Source: Lysobacteraceae bacterium (GTDB lineage: Bacteria; Pseudomonadota; Gammaproteobacteria; Xanthomonadales; Xanthomonadaceae). Taken from it: a stretch of 64,000 nt of DNA. The translations under genes and the position numbers were made by a program. Under the pieces are notes generated by a model. It saw only the letters and a list, made by a program, of their open reading frames with translations. It did not search any database and was not told the origin of the DNA. Each line of letters begins with the position of its first letter. The first letter of the stretch is position 1. Shown piece by piece: positions 8,415 through 18,505 of this stretch. The stretch lies in contig QBLY01000001.1 in the NCBI GenBank assembly GCA_003241895.1, positions 248,001 to 312,000 of the forward strand. The letters run 5' to 3'.

Positions 8415-11400
8415 TCAACTTTCGGGATCGGTAGCCAGCTGAAGCCGGTCACGCCCGTCGGCCTTGGAGCCATAAAGGGCGTGGTCGGCGCGGCCCAGCA
8501 GCGAGTTCATGCTGTCGCCCGGCACCGCGGGGGCGATGCCGATGCTGACGCGATAGGTCATGCTGATCTGCCCATGCACCACCCGCCGGGTGCGGACCTG
8601 GGCCAGCAGGCGCTCGGCCCACTGCGTGGCGCCATCGGCTTGGGCGGGCGAGAAAACCGCAAGGAATTCTTCCCCGCCCCAGCGTCCCACCATCACGTTT
8701 GAACTGGACTGTGCGGTAAGGAGGCGCGCGAAATCGCGCAGCACATCATCGCCGGCAAGGTGGCCGTGTTCATCGTTGATGCGCTTGAAATGGTCCAGGT
8801 CGATCAGCGCGAGAATCGGCGGGGTGCCGGCGAAGGGCTTGCTCAGTTCCGCTTCGGTCCGATCGATCAGCGCGCGCCGGTTGGGCAGGCTGGTCAACGG
8901 GTCGATCAGCGAAAGCGACTTCAGCTTGTCATTGGCCACCACCAAGGCCTCGGCGGTGGCTTCAAGGGCTTCCTTCTGGGCGCGAAGTTCGCGGGTGCGG
9001 TTGGTGACCTGCGATTCCAGACGGCGGCGTTGGCCGGTCAGTTGGCGTACCCGCCACAGGTAAAGCAGGGCCAGCACCACCAGCACTACCAAGGCCAAGG
9101 CAATACGGAATGGCAGGGTTGCGCTGAGCGGTGGAATCACTTCGATGGAAAGCAGCTTCCGCGACTCACGGCGGCCGCGGTTATCCACCGCAAGCTCGAG
9201 CACATGAGAGCCAGAAGGCAGCCGGTCGAGGATCAGCGAACGACGCGCGCCCAGCTCGGTGAAGTCGTCGGCGCCATCCAGCCGGTAGCTATAGCGCGCC
9301 GCACCGGGCGCATCGAATACCAGGCCCGAGAAATCCAGGATGATCGGCGCATGCGCATGATCCAGCTGCAGCGCCGCGATATCGCCGCTGGCGGCCGTGG
9401 GGTGCAGCGCCACGCCATCCTGGCTGACCCGGGTCAGGGTCGGCCGCGGGCGCTCGAGCTGCTCGCGCAGCAGGCTGGGATCAAACGCCGTGATGCCATC
9501 GATGCCGCCCAGGTAAAGCCAACCGTCGCCGCCACGCGTCAGGGCGTTGATGGTGAATTCGTCCGACGCGATGCCATCGCTTTGCTTCCAGGCCCGGTAT
9601 TCCAACGTGCCCGGATGGAAGCGGATCAGGCCGCGGTTGCCGGTCAACCAAAGCTGGCCGTCGCGATCGCCCAGGATGCCGAAAACGCCGCCGTGCGGCA
9701 GGCCGACTCGACCGGACATGTCCTCGAAGGTGAGGCCCTCGACGCCTTTGCCATTGAGCACAACCCGCGCCAGCCCGCCGCTGGTGGCCAGCCAGAGGCT
9801 GCCGTCGATGTGCCGGTAGATGCTCCAGACGATGGGGCCGGGAAGCCCGTCGCTGGCGCGGTAATGCGCCAGCACAGTGCCATCGGCATCCATGATGTGC
9901 AGGCCGCCCGACGTGCCTATCCACAGGCGCTGCTCAGGATCCTGGTAGAGACCATGCACGCTTTCGTCCTGGCGCCGGAACGAGGGATCGCTACTCTGGT
10001 CGGTGATGGGAATGCGTTGACGCGGCATGCCCGGCGCATCAATGCGCCCCAGCCCGCCGGAGGACGCCACCCACAGGCGTTGCCTGCTGTCCTCCAGCAT
10101 GTTCCGCACGCCCGGCATCGGCACGTCCTCGCCGTAGGGACGTTCGCGCTGCCAGTCAATACGCTGCGGGTCGGTCCAGTACAGGCCGTCGTCGGTTCCG
10201 ACCCAAAGTCGGCCACTGCGGTCCTGCACGAAATGCCAGGCCAGCCGCGCTGCTTCCGGCGCCTGCGCGGGAAACGGCAGCGACTCGAACTGCCACGGCG
10301 CGCCGGCGATCCGGTCCTTCGCCGCCACGCGCTGCACGCCGCCGCCACCGCTGCCCACCCACAGGTCTCCGGCGCGGTCTTCCAGCAGCGCCCGCACCCG
10401 GCTGTGGTTCAGGCCGGGCGGGCTCTCGTCGCGCTTTCGCTCGACATGGAACACCCGGTCCTGCGGCGTGAACCGCACCAGGCCCTCGCCCCAGAAGCCG
10501 GCAAACACCCCGCCAAGTTCGTCCACCTCCAGCGCCAGCAGCGTGAAACCGCGTCCGGCGACGCGCGCCGAGCGACGATGCTCGAGCTGCTTGACGCAGT
10601 CGCATCCGGGATCGAACCAGGACAGTCCGCGGTCGGTGCCGATGAACACCGTGCCGCCCGGACCCGCCTTGAGCGAATGCACTCGTGGCGTGCGCAAGCC
10701 GCGGGTGTCTTCCTGGCCGGGCAGGAACCGGCGCATGGCGCCGGAAACCAGGTCGATGCGAAACAGACCATCGCTCCAGGTGCCGACCCACAGCACACCG
10801 GCAGGAAACTCCAGCAGGGCATCGGTATTGAACGGACGTTCGGGGCCGGGCACCGGAACGGGCTCGACGCGGCCCTGGGGGTCGGCGCGGAAAACGCCAT
10901 CGCCGGTGGCGATCCACAGGCCGCTGGCGCCGGCGTGCAGGTCCCAGACGTCGCGTTGGCGCGCATTCTCGCCAAAGGGCAGCGGCGTGATGGTGATCTC
11001 CGCCAGCATCGGGTCGCCCTGCCACTGCAGCCGCGCCAGGCCGTTGCGCGAAGCCGCGTACAGCGCCTGCGGCCCCACCATCGCCAGGGCGTTGAGGTGT
11101 TCGGCCGGCAAACCGTCGGCCACGCCCAGCAGGCGGAAGCGCTCTGATTCACGGTCAAAAATTGCCAGGCCGCCGCCGTTGGTGGCCAGGAACAGGTGCT
11201 GGCCACTGGCCTGAATGGCGCGAATGTAGTTGGCGCCCGCGGCCAGCGCGTTGGAACCCTCGGGGCGGAACACCCGGAACTCATAGCCGTCGAAGCGGTT
11301 CAGGCCGTCCTCGGTGCCCAGCCAAAGGAATCCATCCTCGTCGCGCGCCATCGACAGCACCGAATTCTGCGACAGGCCGTCGGCCAGGGTGTATTCGGTT

Positions 11401-11504
11401 TCCGCCTGCGCGGTTCCCATCGCGGCAAATACAAGCCACAGCACGACGGCAGCGCAGCGCAACACTGCCCGATGGCCGCCATGTGCCGCAACGCGACTTG
11501 CCAT
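8415..11504 (-). CDS. propeller-sensor diguanylate cyclase
   Basis: 1029 residues. Signal peptide about 1-34, then many copies of the two-component-regulator propeller repeat (L-W-L-G-T, G-L-N-R-F, G-L-P and similar) to about 650, making two seven-bladed periplasmic propellers, then a Y_Y_Y-type beta domain (about 700-770), a transmembrane helix near 797-817, a coiled coil and a GGDEF domain. The catalytic loop is G-G-E-E-F at 943-947. The I-site position reads S-S-N-V rather than RxxD, so product inhibition is not expected. Likely an extracellular-signal-gated c-di-GMP synthase, related in build to the protein at 37339-40386. Confidence 0.9.
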   Translation of the reverse strand: MASRVAAHGGHRAVLRCAAVVLWLVFAAMGTAQAETEYTLADGLSQNSVLSMARDEDGFLWLGTEDGLNRFDGYEFRVFRPEGSNALAAGANYIRAIQASGQHLFLATNGGGLAIFDRESERFRLLGVADGLPAEHLNALAMVGPQALYAASRNGLARLQWQGDPMLAEITITPLPFGENARQRDVWDLHAGASGLWIATGDGVFRADPQGRVEPVPVPGPERPFNTDALLEFPAGVLWVGTWSDGLFRIDLVSGAMRRFLPGQEDTRGLRTPRVHSLKAGPGGTVFIGTDRGLSWFDPGCDCVKQLEHRRSARVAGRGFTLLALEVDELGGVFAGFWGEGLVRFTPQDRVFHVERKRDESPPGLNHSRVRALLEDRAGDLWVGSGGGGVQRVAAKDRIAGAPWQFESLPFPAQAPEAARLAWHFVQDRSGRLWVGTDDGLYWTDPQRIDWQRERPYGEDVPMPGVRNMLEDSRQRLWVASSGGLGRIDAPGMPRQRIPITDQSSDPSFRRQDESVHGLYQDPEQRLWIGTSGGLHIMDADGTVLAHYRASDGLPGPIVWSIYRHIDGSLWLATSGGLARVVLNGKGVEGLTFEDMSGRVGLPHGGVFGILGDRDGQLWLTGNRGLIRFHPGTLEYRAWKQSDGIASDEFTINALTRGGDGWLYLGGIDGITAFDPSLLREQLERPRPTLTRVSQDGVALHPTAASGDIAALQLDHAHAPIILDFSGLVFDAPGAARYSYRLDGADDFTELGARRSLILDRLPSGSHVLELAVDNRGRRESRKLLSIEVIPPLSATLPFRIALALVVLVVLALLYLWRVRQLTGQRRRLESQVTNRTRELRAQKEALEATAEALVVANDKLKSLSLIDPLTSLPNRRALIDRTEAELSKPFAGTPPILALIDLDHFKRINDEHGHLAGDDVLRDFARLLTAQSSSNVMVGRWGGEEFLAVFSPAQADGATQWAERLLAQVRTRRVVHGQISMTYRVSIGIAPAVPGDSMNSLLGRADHALYGSKADGRDRLQLATDPES

Positions 11505-11663
11505 TCGCCCCCCTGATCGGGCCTGATTTCAAGCTGCCTGAATGGGCTGGGCAACGCCCCGCAGCCACTGGCACTGTAGCGGGTAGCCCTGGCGATGGGA
11601 ACGGTGCGCGGGAAAGGCCCGCACGGCGCTGACTGCTTCGTCACCCGCGGGGCGCTGCTTTCT

Positions 11664-12920
11664 TCAATCTTGCGCAGGCTTGCGTCCGCGCCCGCCCCGC
11701 CTGCTCCGGTCCAACCAACGCATCACCGCGGCGGCACTCAACCCGTGCAACATGATCGACAGGACGACTACCAGGCAGACCACCGCCCACAGCTGCTCGT
11801 CGTCATGGAAGTGGGCCTGGTTCACGGCGTAAGCCAGGTAATACAGCGAGCCGACGCCGCGCACGCCGAAAACGGCGATGGCCCAGCGGTCGCCGCGCCT
11901 CAGGTCCGTGCCAATCAAAGCCAACCAGCCGGCCAGCGGACGCACCACCAGCACGAAGGCCAGGGCGAACACGATTTCGCGCCACGACAGGCGCGACAGT
12001 ATTCCACCGGCCAACGCGCCGCCCAGCAACAGCAGCATCACGGCCATCAACAGCTTCTCGCACTGCTGCGCGAACGTATCCAGGACCTTGTGGTACTGGT
12101 GGTCACTTTCCTTCTGCCGCACCACCAGCGCGGCGACGAACACCGCCAGGAACCCATACGTGTGGGCGAGCTCGGCCACGCCGTAGACGGTCAGCGTGAT
12201 GGCCAGCGCCGTCAGGCCGTCGCTGCTGGCCGACAGCGTGGGCTCGCGTTCGCTGCGGAAGATCAGGTGCATCAGCGCATAGCCCACGCCCAGGCCGATG
12301 GCGAGACCGCCCAGCACCTTCCACAGCACGTCCAGCGCCAGCCATTTGCCCCAGTCCATCGGCTCGCCGGCGGTGGCCAGCGCCAGCGCAATCGCCAGTC
12401 CCACGAAGGGGAACGCCAGGCCGTCGTTGAGCCCGGCTTCCGAGGTCAGGGCGAACCGCACCGGATCTTCCCCGCCCTCGCCCGGCGCATGCACCTGCAC
12501 GTCCGACGCCAGCACCGGATCGGTGGGCGCCATCACCGCGCCCAGCAGCACCGCCGTGGCAAAGCCATAGCCCAGCCACGCGTAGCCCAGCCACAGGCCC
12601 GCCAGGATGGTGATCGGCATGGTGATGCCCAACAGCCGCCACGTAAGATGCCAGCGCCGCCAGCCGAACCGCGTGTCGATGCGCAGGCCCACGCCCACCA
12701 GCGACACCAGCACGCACAGCTCGGTCAGGCGTTCGGCAATCAGCGGGTAGCGCACCGGTTTCACCGGCGGCAGCGGCAAGGGCAGCAGGTAGATCACCGC
12801 GCCCGCCGCGACAAAAAGCAGGGGGAAGGTCAGCGGGTTGCTCTTGACCAGGTGCGGCACCCAGGCCGCGCCCAGCAGGGCCAGGCCCACCAGGGTCAGC
12901 ATGAGTTCGTATTCATCCAT
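11664..12920 (-). CDS. CPA1-type cation:proton antiporter (NhaP-like)
   Basis: 418 residues, hydrophobic throughout with about 12 predicted membrane helices. It has the CPA1 hallmark A-P-T-D-P-V-L-A in the middle of the protein (about residue 127-134), where the aspartate takes part in ion exchange, and a later G-V-R-G-V-G-S-L-Y-Y segment typical of NhaP antiporters. Expected to exchange Na+ or K+ for H+ across the inner membrane for pH and salt balance. The C-terminus is short and basic, without the cytosolic nucleotide-binding extension some relatives carry. Ion preference cannot be read from sequence. Confidence 0.88.
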   Translation of the reverse strand: MDEYELMLTLVGLALLGAAWVPHLVKSNPLTFPLLFVAAGAVIYLLPLPLPPVKPVRYPLIAERLTELCVLVSLVGVGLRIDTRFGWRRWHLTWRLLGITMPITILAGLWLGYAWLGYGFATAVLLGAVMAPTDPVLASDVQVHAPGEGGEDPVRFALTSEAGLNDGLAFPFVGLAIALALATAGEPMDWGKWLALDVLWKVLGGLAIGLGVGYALMHLIFRSEREPTLSASSDGLTALAITLTVYGVAELAHTYGFLAVFVAALVVRQKESDHQYHKVLDTFAQQCEKLLMAVMLLLLGGALAGGILSRLSWREIVFALAFVLVVRPLAGWLALIGTDLRRGDRWAIAVFGVRGVGSLYYLAYAVNQAHFHDDEQLWAVVCLVVVLSIMLHGLSAAAVMRWLDRSRRGGRGRKPAQD

Positions 12921-13107
12921 GCTTTGGGAGTATCCCGGTCTTGGCTTAACCCAGCCCGCCGACGAGTCCCATCAGAACCTCCGGCATGACCCTGTGCGCC
13001 AAGCCGGTCGGCATCGGCGTCCTTTCAGGCGCTGAAGCGCTGACTTCCGGCAGGTATGTCGCGGCACGCTTATGCCTAGACTCCGCTTTCACCACCCGGG
13101 ATTGCCC

Positions 13108-14364
13108 ATGAGCAGCCAGTCGCCTCCGAAAAAGAACCACAGCCTGGGACGACGCCTGCTGCGGCACGCGCGCAACCTCCTGATCATCTGTGCCCTGTTG
13201 CTGGGCCCGAACGTGGTGTTCTTCGGCCTGTGGTCCTGGCCGGGCCAGGCCTTGCCGGAGGTTCCGGCGGCGCAGGACGTCCAGCAGGACGCGCCCGGGC
13301 TGTCGCCGCAGTTGGCGAAGTCGCTGGCGCTTGCGCTGCGCGAAAGCCGCGAACGGGTCGGCCTGCCGTCGGTCTCGGCGGCGATCGCCTGGGACGGCCA
13401 GCTTCAGTGGGCCGGCGCCACCGGCTATGCCGACATCGAACGCGGACTGCCGGCTACGCCGCGCTCGCGCTATCGCACCGGCAGCGTGGCCAAGCCGATC
13501 ACCGCGGTCGCGATGATGCGGCTCGTGGATGCCGGCAAGCTCGCGCTCGACGCGCCGATGTCGAACTACGTTGACGGACTTCCTGCGCACCTGCAGCCGC
13601 TGACCGCGAAGCTGTTGGCCTCGCACCGCGCCGGCGTAAGGCACTACACCTGGATTCCAGCTTGGTGGATGGGCTGGCACGAAAACTATTCCACGCATCA
13701 GTACGACACCGTGGCGGCCGGCCTGCCGATGTTCGTCGACGACGCGCTGCGCTTCGAACCGGGCACCGGCTTCCGGTACTCGACCTTCGGCTATTCGCTG
13801 CTGTCGCGGGAGTTGGAAGGCGCCGCCGGCCAGGACTTCCCCTCGCTGCTTGACACGCTGGTGTTCCAGCCGGCCGGCATGGTCGACACCGCCGTGGATA
13901 CCGCGGCACCGATGCCCGGCCGAGTGGCCTTCTACGCGGGTGGGGGCGGCCTGTACACGCCGTCGTATCCGATCGATTCCAGCTACAAGATCGCCGGCGG
14001 CGGCATGGTGACGACGCCCACCGACCTGGTGCGGCTGGGGCTGGCCCTGCTGGGCGACGACCTGCTCTCCAAGACCGCCACGCGCGAACTGTGGACGCCG
14101 CTGGCGCTGGCCGACGGCAGCATGAACCCCCAGAACTACGCCCTGGGCTGGCGCGTGGACGACTCGGTGCGGCTGTTGGGCGAAGACCGCCCGGTGCCGA
14201 TCCTGCACCACGGCGGCACCCAGCCCGGCGCGGCGGCGTTTTTCGTGCTGCTGCCCGAGCACGGCATCGTGGTCGCGGTGATGTCGAATTCGGGCAAGTC
14301 CAGCGCCCGCGCCGAAGCGCAGGAGGCGGCTTACGCCTTGGCCCGGATCGCGCTGGCGCGCTGA
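13108..14364 (+). CDS. membrane-anchored serine hydrolase (beta-lactamase class C/LACTB-like)
   Basis: 418 residues from ATG 13108; the upstream ATG at 13072 adds 12 residues with no better signal. A basic cytoplasmic start and a hydrophobic helix (about 20-40) suggest an uncleaved membrane anchor or signal. The beta-lactamase/transpeptidase fold is shown by the nucleophile motif S-V-A-K (about 131-134), a second motif Y-S-T in place of the usual Y-x-N (as in LACTB-like enzymes), and the H-H-G-G third motif near the end. Probably a periplasmic peptidase or esterase rather than an antibiotic-resistance enzyme. Divergent from the antiporter gene. Confidence 0.88.
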   Translation: MSSQSPPKKNHSLGRRLLRHARNLLIICALLLGPNVVFFGLWSWPGQALPEVPAAQDVQQDAPGLSPQLAKSLALALRESRERVGLPSVSAAIAWDGQLQWAGATGYADIERGLPATPRSRYRTGSVAKPITAVAMMRLVDAGKLALDAPMSNYVDGLPAHLQPLTAKLLASHRAGVRHYTWIPAWWMGWHENYSTHQYDTVAAGLPMFVDDALRFEPGTGFRYSTFGYSLLSRELEGAAGQDFPSLLDTLVFQPAGMVDTAVDTAAPMPGRVAFYAGGGGLYTPSYPIDSSYKIAGGGMVTTPTDLVRLGLALLGDDLLSKTATRELWTPLALADGSMNPQNYALGWRVDDSVRLLGEDRPVPILHHGGTQPGAAAFFVLLPEHGIVVAVMSNSGKSSARAEAQEAAYALARIALAR

Positions 14365-14390
14365 CGCTGGCGCGAGTGCGTTGGCTCGAT

Positions 14391-16583
14391 TCAGGGCGCG
14401 ACCGTCATGCCCAGTTCGCGGGCAAGGAAACTGAGCTGCCTCGCGGCCGACGTCAGCCAGGCGTCCCCGTCACCCCCGCCGTGTCCCCCGCTGTCGCGCA
14501 CGGACAGCAGGATCGGCTTCGGGCAGGACTGGGCCGCCTGCAGCGCCGCAGTGAGCTTGTAGGCGTGCCAGGGCGGCATGCGGTCGTCGTCGCGCGACGT
14601 CGTGATGAGGGTGGCCGGATAGCAGCGGCCCTGCCCCACGTTGTGCACCGGCGAATAGGCGCGAAGGGCTGGGAACACCGCCGGATCATCGGGCGTGCCC
14701 CATTGGTCGACCTGCTGTGGGCCGTTGCCCGACAGGTGGCGGCGCAAAGCGTCGGTTACCGGCACGTCGGCCAGCACTGCGCCGAAAAGATCGGGCCGCT
14801 GCAGCATCGTGGCCGTCACCAGAAGCCCGCCATTGGACGCCCCGGATATCGCCAGCTTGCGCGGCGATGTCCAGCCCTGGGCGATGAGATGTTCGCTGGC
14901 GGCCATCAGGTCGTCGAACGTCGTCTGCTTGCGCTCGCGAACGGCAGCCTGGTACCAGGCGTTTCCGAACTCGCCGCCGCCGCGCAGGTTGGCGATGGCG
15001 TAGATGCCACCCATCTGCACCCAGGCGACGCTGTCTTCGCTGAAGACCGGCAGCGTGGACGTGCCCGAGGCCCCATAGCCGTAAAGGAGGGTCGGGTGGG
15101 AGCCGTCGCGGGCGAGACCGCGTCGCAGCACGACGAACATCGGCACGCGCGTGCCGTCCTTCGACGCGAACCACTCCTGGCGAACTTCGAACCCCGTCAG
15201 GTCAGGGGCCTGGCCGTTGCTGGATTCAGTCGTGGTGGTACCGCGATCGAGATCATGGCGAAGCATCACCGGCGGCTGCAGCAGGCCCGAATACATCATC
15301 CGAACCTGGGACGAGCTGGCACTGCCCTCGAGCCCCTGCACCACGCCGGTCCCGGGCAGCGCTATCTCGCCGATGGGCTTGCCGGTGGGAGCAAATACCC
15401 GCACTGCGCTATGCACGTTCTCGAACCGGTGCGTCACCAGCCGGCCGCCCAGCCAGGCCACGTCGATCAGCACGCCATCAGTTTCAGGAACCAGCGTCTT
15501 CCAATGATTCGGCGCCGGGTTTTCGAGGTTCATCAGCACCACGCGGCCGCGAGGCGCGTCCAGGTTGGTAAACACCCACGCCCGCCCCGCTTCGGCGTGA
15601 ACCACGCGGTAGGCGGCATCGGGCTCGGACAGCTGGCGTGCGCCCGTGTCGTCCACCGGCTGCCCGCTGGCGTCCAGCGCCAGCACATGCAGCTGCGAAC
15701 GCGAGCCGCCGAGATTGCCGGGACCCCACGGGCCGCGCTCGACGTAGGCGAAGAGCTGGCGGCGGTCGCCGGGCAAGCCGAGCGTCAGGCTCCAGTCGCG
15801 CCGATCCTCCGGCAGCGCGAACAGCCGAAGGTCGTCGGCCGTCGGCTGCGCCAGGCGATGCAGGTAGATGGCCGGGTCTTCGGCGGGCAACTCGCGCCGT
15901 CCGTCGCGCGGTGGCGCGAATCGCCGGTAGACCAGCCCCAGGCCGTCCGCCGTCCAGTGGAAGGGGCCCTGGAAGCGCACGTTCGCGAGCACATCGGGCA
16001 GGTCGCGCCCGGACGCCACGTCGCGGATTCGCACCTCGCCCCAGTCGGTGCCGGATGCCCCAACGAGGTACGCCACGTGGCGGCCATCGGGCGCAGGGAC
16101 GTACGCCTTCAATGCCAGGCCTTCGCCAAGGGTTTCCGGGTCCAGCAGGACACGCGCCGCAGCCACCTGCGGCTCCCGTACGTACAGTCGTACCTTGCCG
16201 TCCATCAACTCGCGGAAAAAGACCCGGCCGCCTGCCTCGCGCTCCGCCTCCCGGGTGGGGAACAGATCGGCCAGCAGGGTCATCCGCCCGCGAATCGCAT
16301 CAAAGCGCGCGGCATCGTCCAGGTACGGCCCTGACAAAAGATTCTGGGCCTCGATCCAGGTGTTGAGCGTCGGGTCGCGCAGGTCCTCCATCCAGCGGTA
16401 GGGGTCGGGCACCTGAACCCCGTGGAAGGTATCCGTAACGTCGCCACGGCGGGCTGGCGGATAGGCGGGCGCTTCTGGCGCATACGACGCAGGATGTGCA
16501 GCCACTCCTGCCGAGTGGACCGGGGACGTGACCGCGAATACCGATCCCAACAGCGCCACTAGAACGGCCGCTTGTGATCGCAT
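14391..16583 (-). CDS. S9A prolyl oligopeptidase, exported
   Basis: 730 residues from ATG 16583, chosen because AAGGAG lies just upstream and a signal peptide (about 1-25) starts there; the open frame extends further up but is non-coding in character. The N-terminal part has the D-P-Y-R-W-M-E-D signature of prolyl oligopeptidases and a seven-bladed propeller. The C-terminal catalytic domain carries the serine in G-A-S-N-G-G (about 583), the aspartate in D-D-R-M-P-P (about 664) and the histidine in G-G-H-G-G (about 699). Cleaves short peptides after proline in the periplasm. Convergent with the serine hydrolase gene, 26 bases apart. Confidence 0.92.
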   Translation of the reverse strand: MRSQAAVLVALLGSVFAVTSPVHSAGVAAHPASYAPEAPAYPPARRGDVTDTFHGVQVPDPYRWMEDLRDPTLNTWIEAQNLLSGPYLDDAARFDAIRGRMTLLADLFPTREAEREAGGRVFFRELMDGKVRLYVREPQVAAARVLLDPETLGEGLALKAYVPAPDGRHVAYLVGASGTDWGEVRIRDVASGRDLPDVLANVRFQGPFHWTADGLGLVYRRFAPPRDGRRELPAEDPAIYLHRLAQPTADDLRLFALPEDRRDWSLTLGLPGDRRQLFAYVERGPWGPGNLGGSRSQLHVLALDASGQPVDDTGARQLSEPDAAYRVVHAEAGRAWVFTNLDAPRGRVVLMNLENPAPNHWKTLVPETDGVLIDVAWLGGRLVTHRFENVHSAVRVFAPTGKPIGEIALPGTGVVQGLEGSASSSQVRMMYSGLLQPPVMLRHDLDRGTTTTESSNGQAPDLTGFEVRQEWFASKDGTRVPMFVVLRRGLARDGSHPTLLYGYGASGTSTLPVFSEDSVAWVQMGGIYAIANLRGGGEFGNAWYQAAVRERKQTTFDDLMAASEHLIAQGWTSPRKLAISGASNGGLLVTATMLQRPDLFGAVLADVPVTDALRRHLSGNGPQQVDQWGTPDDPAVFPALRAYSPVHNVGQGRCYPATLITTSRDDDRMPPWHAYKLTAALQAAQSCPKPILLSVRDSGGHGGGDGDAWLTSAARQLSFLARELGMTVAP

Positions 16584-16905
16584 GGGGTGCTCCTTAGTTA
16601 CCAGTAAGGTAAACGGGGGACTGCAGCGCCGAGGGCCACCTGGCTTTGATGGGTTCCAACGGCCATTCGCCTGAGGTGATTGCATCGGTTTCGGGCGGTG
16701 AAAACGCTGCAAGGCGACCGACATGGACCCATCGTAGCTGTGCGGACCTGGGTCGGATTGTTTGACGGGAACGGCCAGCCTACACTCGCCAAGAACCATT
16801 GGGTTGCGGGCCCGTGCCCGGAACGCCGATCGGATTCATAAGCGGATATCTCTGTCGATAGCTCTGGTGGTTTGGCGCACGCGGCGGCCCAGGATTACTT
16901 CGTCC
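16584..16905. other. 322-base divergent intergenic region
   Basis: Separates the divergently read prolyl oligopeptidase and amidohydrolase genes, so it should hold both promoters. I see an AAGGAG ribosome-binding site for the leftward gene and a small inverted repeat TTACC...GGTAA at 16598-16612 beside it, but no clear promoter boxes, operator or RNA gene. Confidence 0.5.
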
Positions 16906-18318
16906 ATGATCAAAGTCACGCTAGGTCTGATGCTGGGTTTCGCGGCAGCTGCCACCACAGAACAACCCAGAGGCCAGTTGGCGTTCGAACATGTATCAAT
17001 AGTGGATCTGGCCACAGGCTCCGTTCTGCCCGATATGTTGGTTGTCGTGGACGCGGGTCGTATTGCATCCATCACGGATGCCAAGGCTGCTGGCGCTCAG
17101 CCGGGAGCAACCGTTGTGGATGCAACCGGCAAGTACATGATTCCCGGGCTCTGGGACATGCACGTGCACATCACGGATCGCTCGTATCTCCCCCAGTTCG
17201 TCGCACATGGGGTAACGGGCGTGCGGGATATGGGCGGTGGACTGAGTAGGCCCACCGACGGTTGCGAATCCGTTGAGCCTGTGACGCTTCAAGCGTGGCG
17301 GGCGGAGGTCGAGCGTGGCGAGCTTGTCGGACCGCGCATTCTTCTGAGCGGCCCTGTCGTCAGCGGTACCGGTTGGCGCACCAGCCTGTCCGCGCGCACG
17401 CCCGAGGAGGCGGTTACGGCTGTCGCAAGCCTTGAAGCCCTGCGGATGGATTTCGTCAAGGTTTACGAGAAGATATCGCTGGAGTCGTATCTCGCATTGG
17501 CCAAGGCAGCAAAAGCATCCGGCATGGTGATCGCGGGGCATGTTCCAGTGGAAACCGTCGGCCTGCTTGATGCGATCCATGCAGGTCAGCGCAGTATCGA
17601 ACACATACGTGACCCCTTGCTCATGTGCTTTACCGCAGAAAAAGATGAGCTGTCGCTGTTCTTTGCACAGGACGGGTGGTCGGAAGCAGACGTGAAGTGG
17701 GGATGGCTGGCGCATGCTCAGTGCCCTGACATCCTTTCGGCAGTTAGCAACCACGCCGTCTGGTTCACACCCACACTGGTCGTCGAGCATGCAAAGGTCG
17801 CTGTAGAGGATCCCCGATGGGCTGAGAAGCGATTGCAATCCTGGTTGCCTCGATCCGTACGGGACGCGCACGCCGAGTACGCGCGCGACAAGCGCGCCCA
17901 AATGCCCGAGGAGCGGGCAAGCGAACATCGATGGTGGGAAGCACAGAAGAAAATGGTCGGGCGCTTGATGCAGTCAGGTGCATCGCTGCTGGCCGGCACT
18001 GACTCCGCTTGTGAGGGTGGCTTGCCTGGAGAGGATTTGCACTCTGAGCTCGAACTGCTGGTGGAGGCGGGCCTCACACCCCGCCAAGCACTTGCAGCGG
18101 CGACGTTGGAGCCAGCGCGATACTTCGAATCGGGCGACGAGCGCGGGCTCATCACCGCTGGGGCCAGGGCCGACCTCGTACTCTTGGATGGCAACCCGCT
18201 TGAGGATATTTCCAACACCCGTCGCATCCATGGCGTGGTGCGGCTGGGGCAGTGGCTGGACAGCAGCCGATTGGCTGCATTGCGCGACACAAAGGCTCAG
18301 CTGCCCGTGGAACCCTGA
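16906..18318 (+). CDS. amidohydrolase family protein (imidazolonepropionase-like)
   Basis: 470 residues from ATG 16906, which begins a signal-like hydrophobic stretch. Domain layout is that of metal-dependent amidohydrolases: N-terminal beta sandwich, the metal-binding D-M-H-V-H-I motif near 84-89, a central A-G-H-V-P (third histidine) and S-I-E-H-I-R (fourth), an A-G-T-D-S motif (catalytic aspartate), and a C-terminal sandwich with A-D-L-V-L-L-D-G-N-P. Likely a secreted hydrolase or prolidase-type enzyme of unknown substrate. Base composition and codon choice are visibly less GC-rich than in its neighbours, which hints at more recent acquisition. Confidence 0.85.
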   Translation: MIKVTLGLMLGFAAAATTEQPRGQLAFEHVSIVDLATGSVLPDMLVVVDAGRIASITDAKAAGAQPGATVVDATGKYMIPGLWDMHVHITDRSYLPQFVAHGVTGVRDMGGGLSRPTDGCESVEPVTLQAWRAEVERGELVGPRILLSGPVVSGTGWRTSLSARTPEEAVTAVASLEALRMDFVKVYEKISLESYLALAKAAKASGMVIAGHVPVETVGLLDAIHAGQRSIEHIRDPLLMCFTAEKDELSLFFAQDGWSEADVKWGWLAHAQCPDILSAVSNHAVWFTPTLVVEHAKVAVEDPRWAEKRLQSWLPRSVRDAHAEYARDKRAQMPEERASEHRWWEAQKKMVGRLMQSGASLLAGTDSACEGGLPGEDLHSELELLVEAGLTPRQALAAATLEPARYFESGDERGLITAGARADLVLLDGNPLEDISNTRRIHGVVRLGQWLDSSRLAALRDTKAQLPVEP

Positions 18319-18366
18319 CCAGCATGCCGAGGGCGATCCTGTGCTGCCTTCACGGGCGTGAGCGCC

Positions 18367-18500
18367 CTACCGCTGATCCAGCTCGTAGTGGATCGACACC
18401 ACTGGGTGTTCCTTTCCTGTCCATCACGAACAGCTGGTGATCTTCGGCCAGGGACTGGACCAGCCGTTCGAAGCTCACGGTCTGCACGCTGATGCGTGAT
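18367..18500 (-). pseudogene. C-terminal remnant of an unrecognised gene
   Basis: On the minus strand the stretch ending at TAG 18367-18369 reads as protein-like sequence (a segment F-E-R-L-V-Q-S-L-A-E-D-H-Q-L-F-V-M-D-R-K, then after a one-base shift E-H-P-V-V-S-I-H-Y-E-L-D-Q-R and stop). The shift near 18410 and the absence of any start point to a decayed gene whose upstream part was lost next to the repeat fragment at 18506-18530. Family not recognised. Confidence 0.35.
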
Positions 18501-18505
18501 TCGTG

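Noticed and set aside
8760-11147. Plus-strand open frame (795 codons) opposite the propeller diguanylate cyclase
   Set aside because: Shadow of the real gene; no start signals and biased composition.
13030-13060. Short TCAG/GCGCT palindrome near 13.04 kb as a terminator or REP
   Set aside because: Stem is short and imperfect with no T-run and no match to the clear REP copies.
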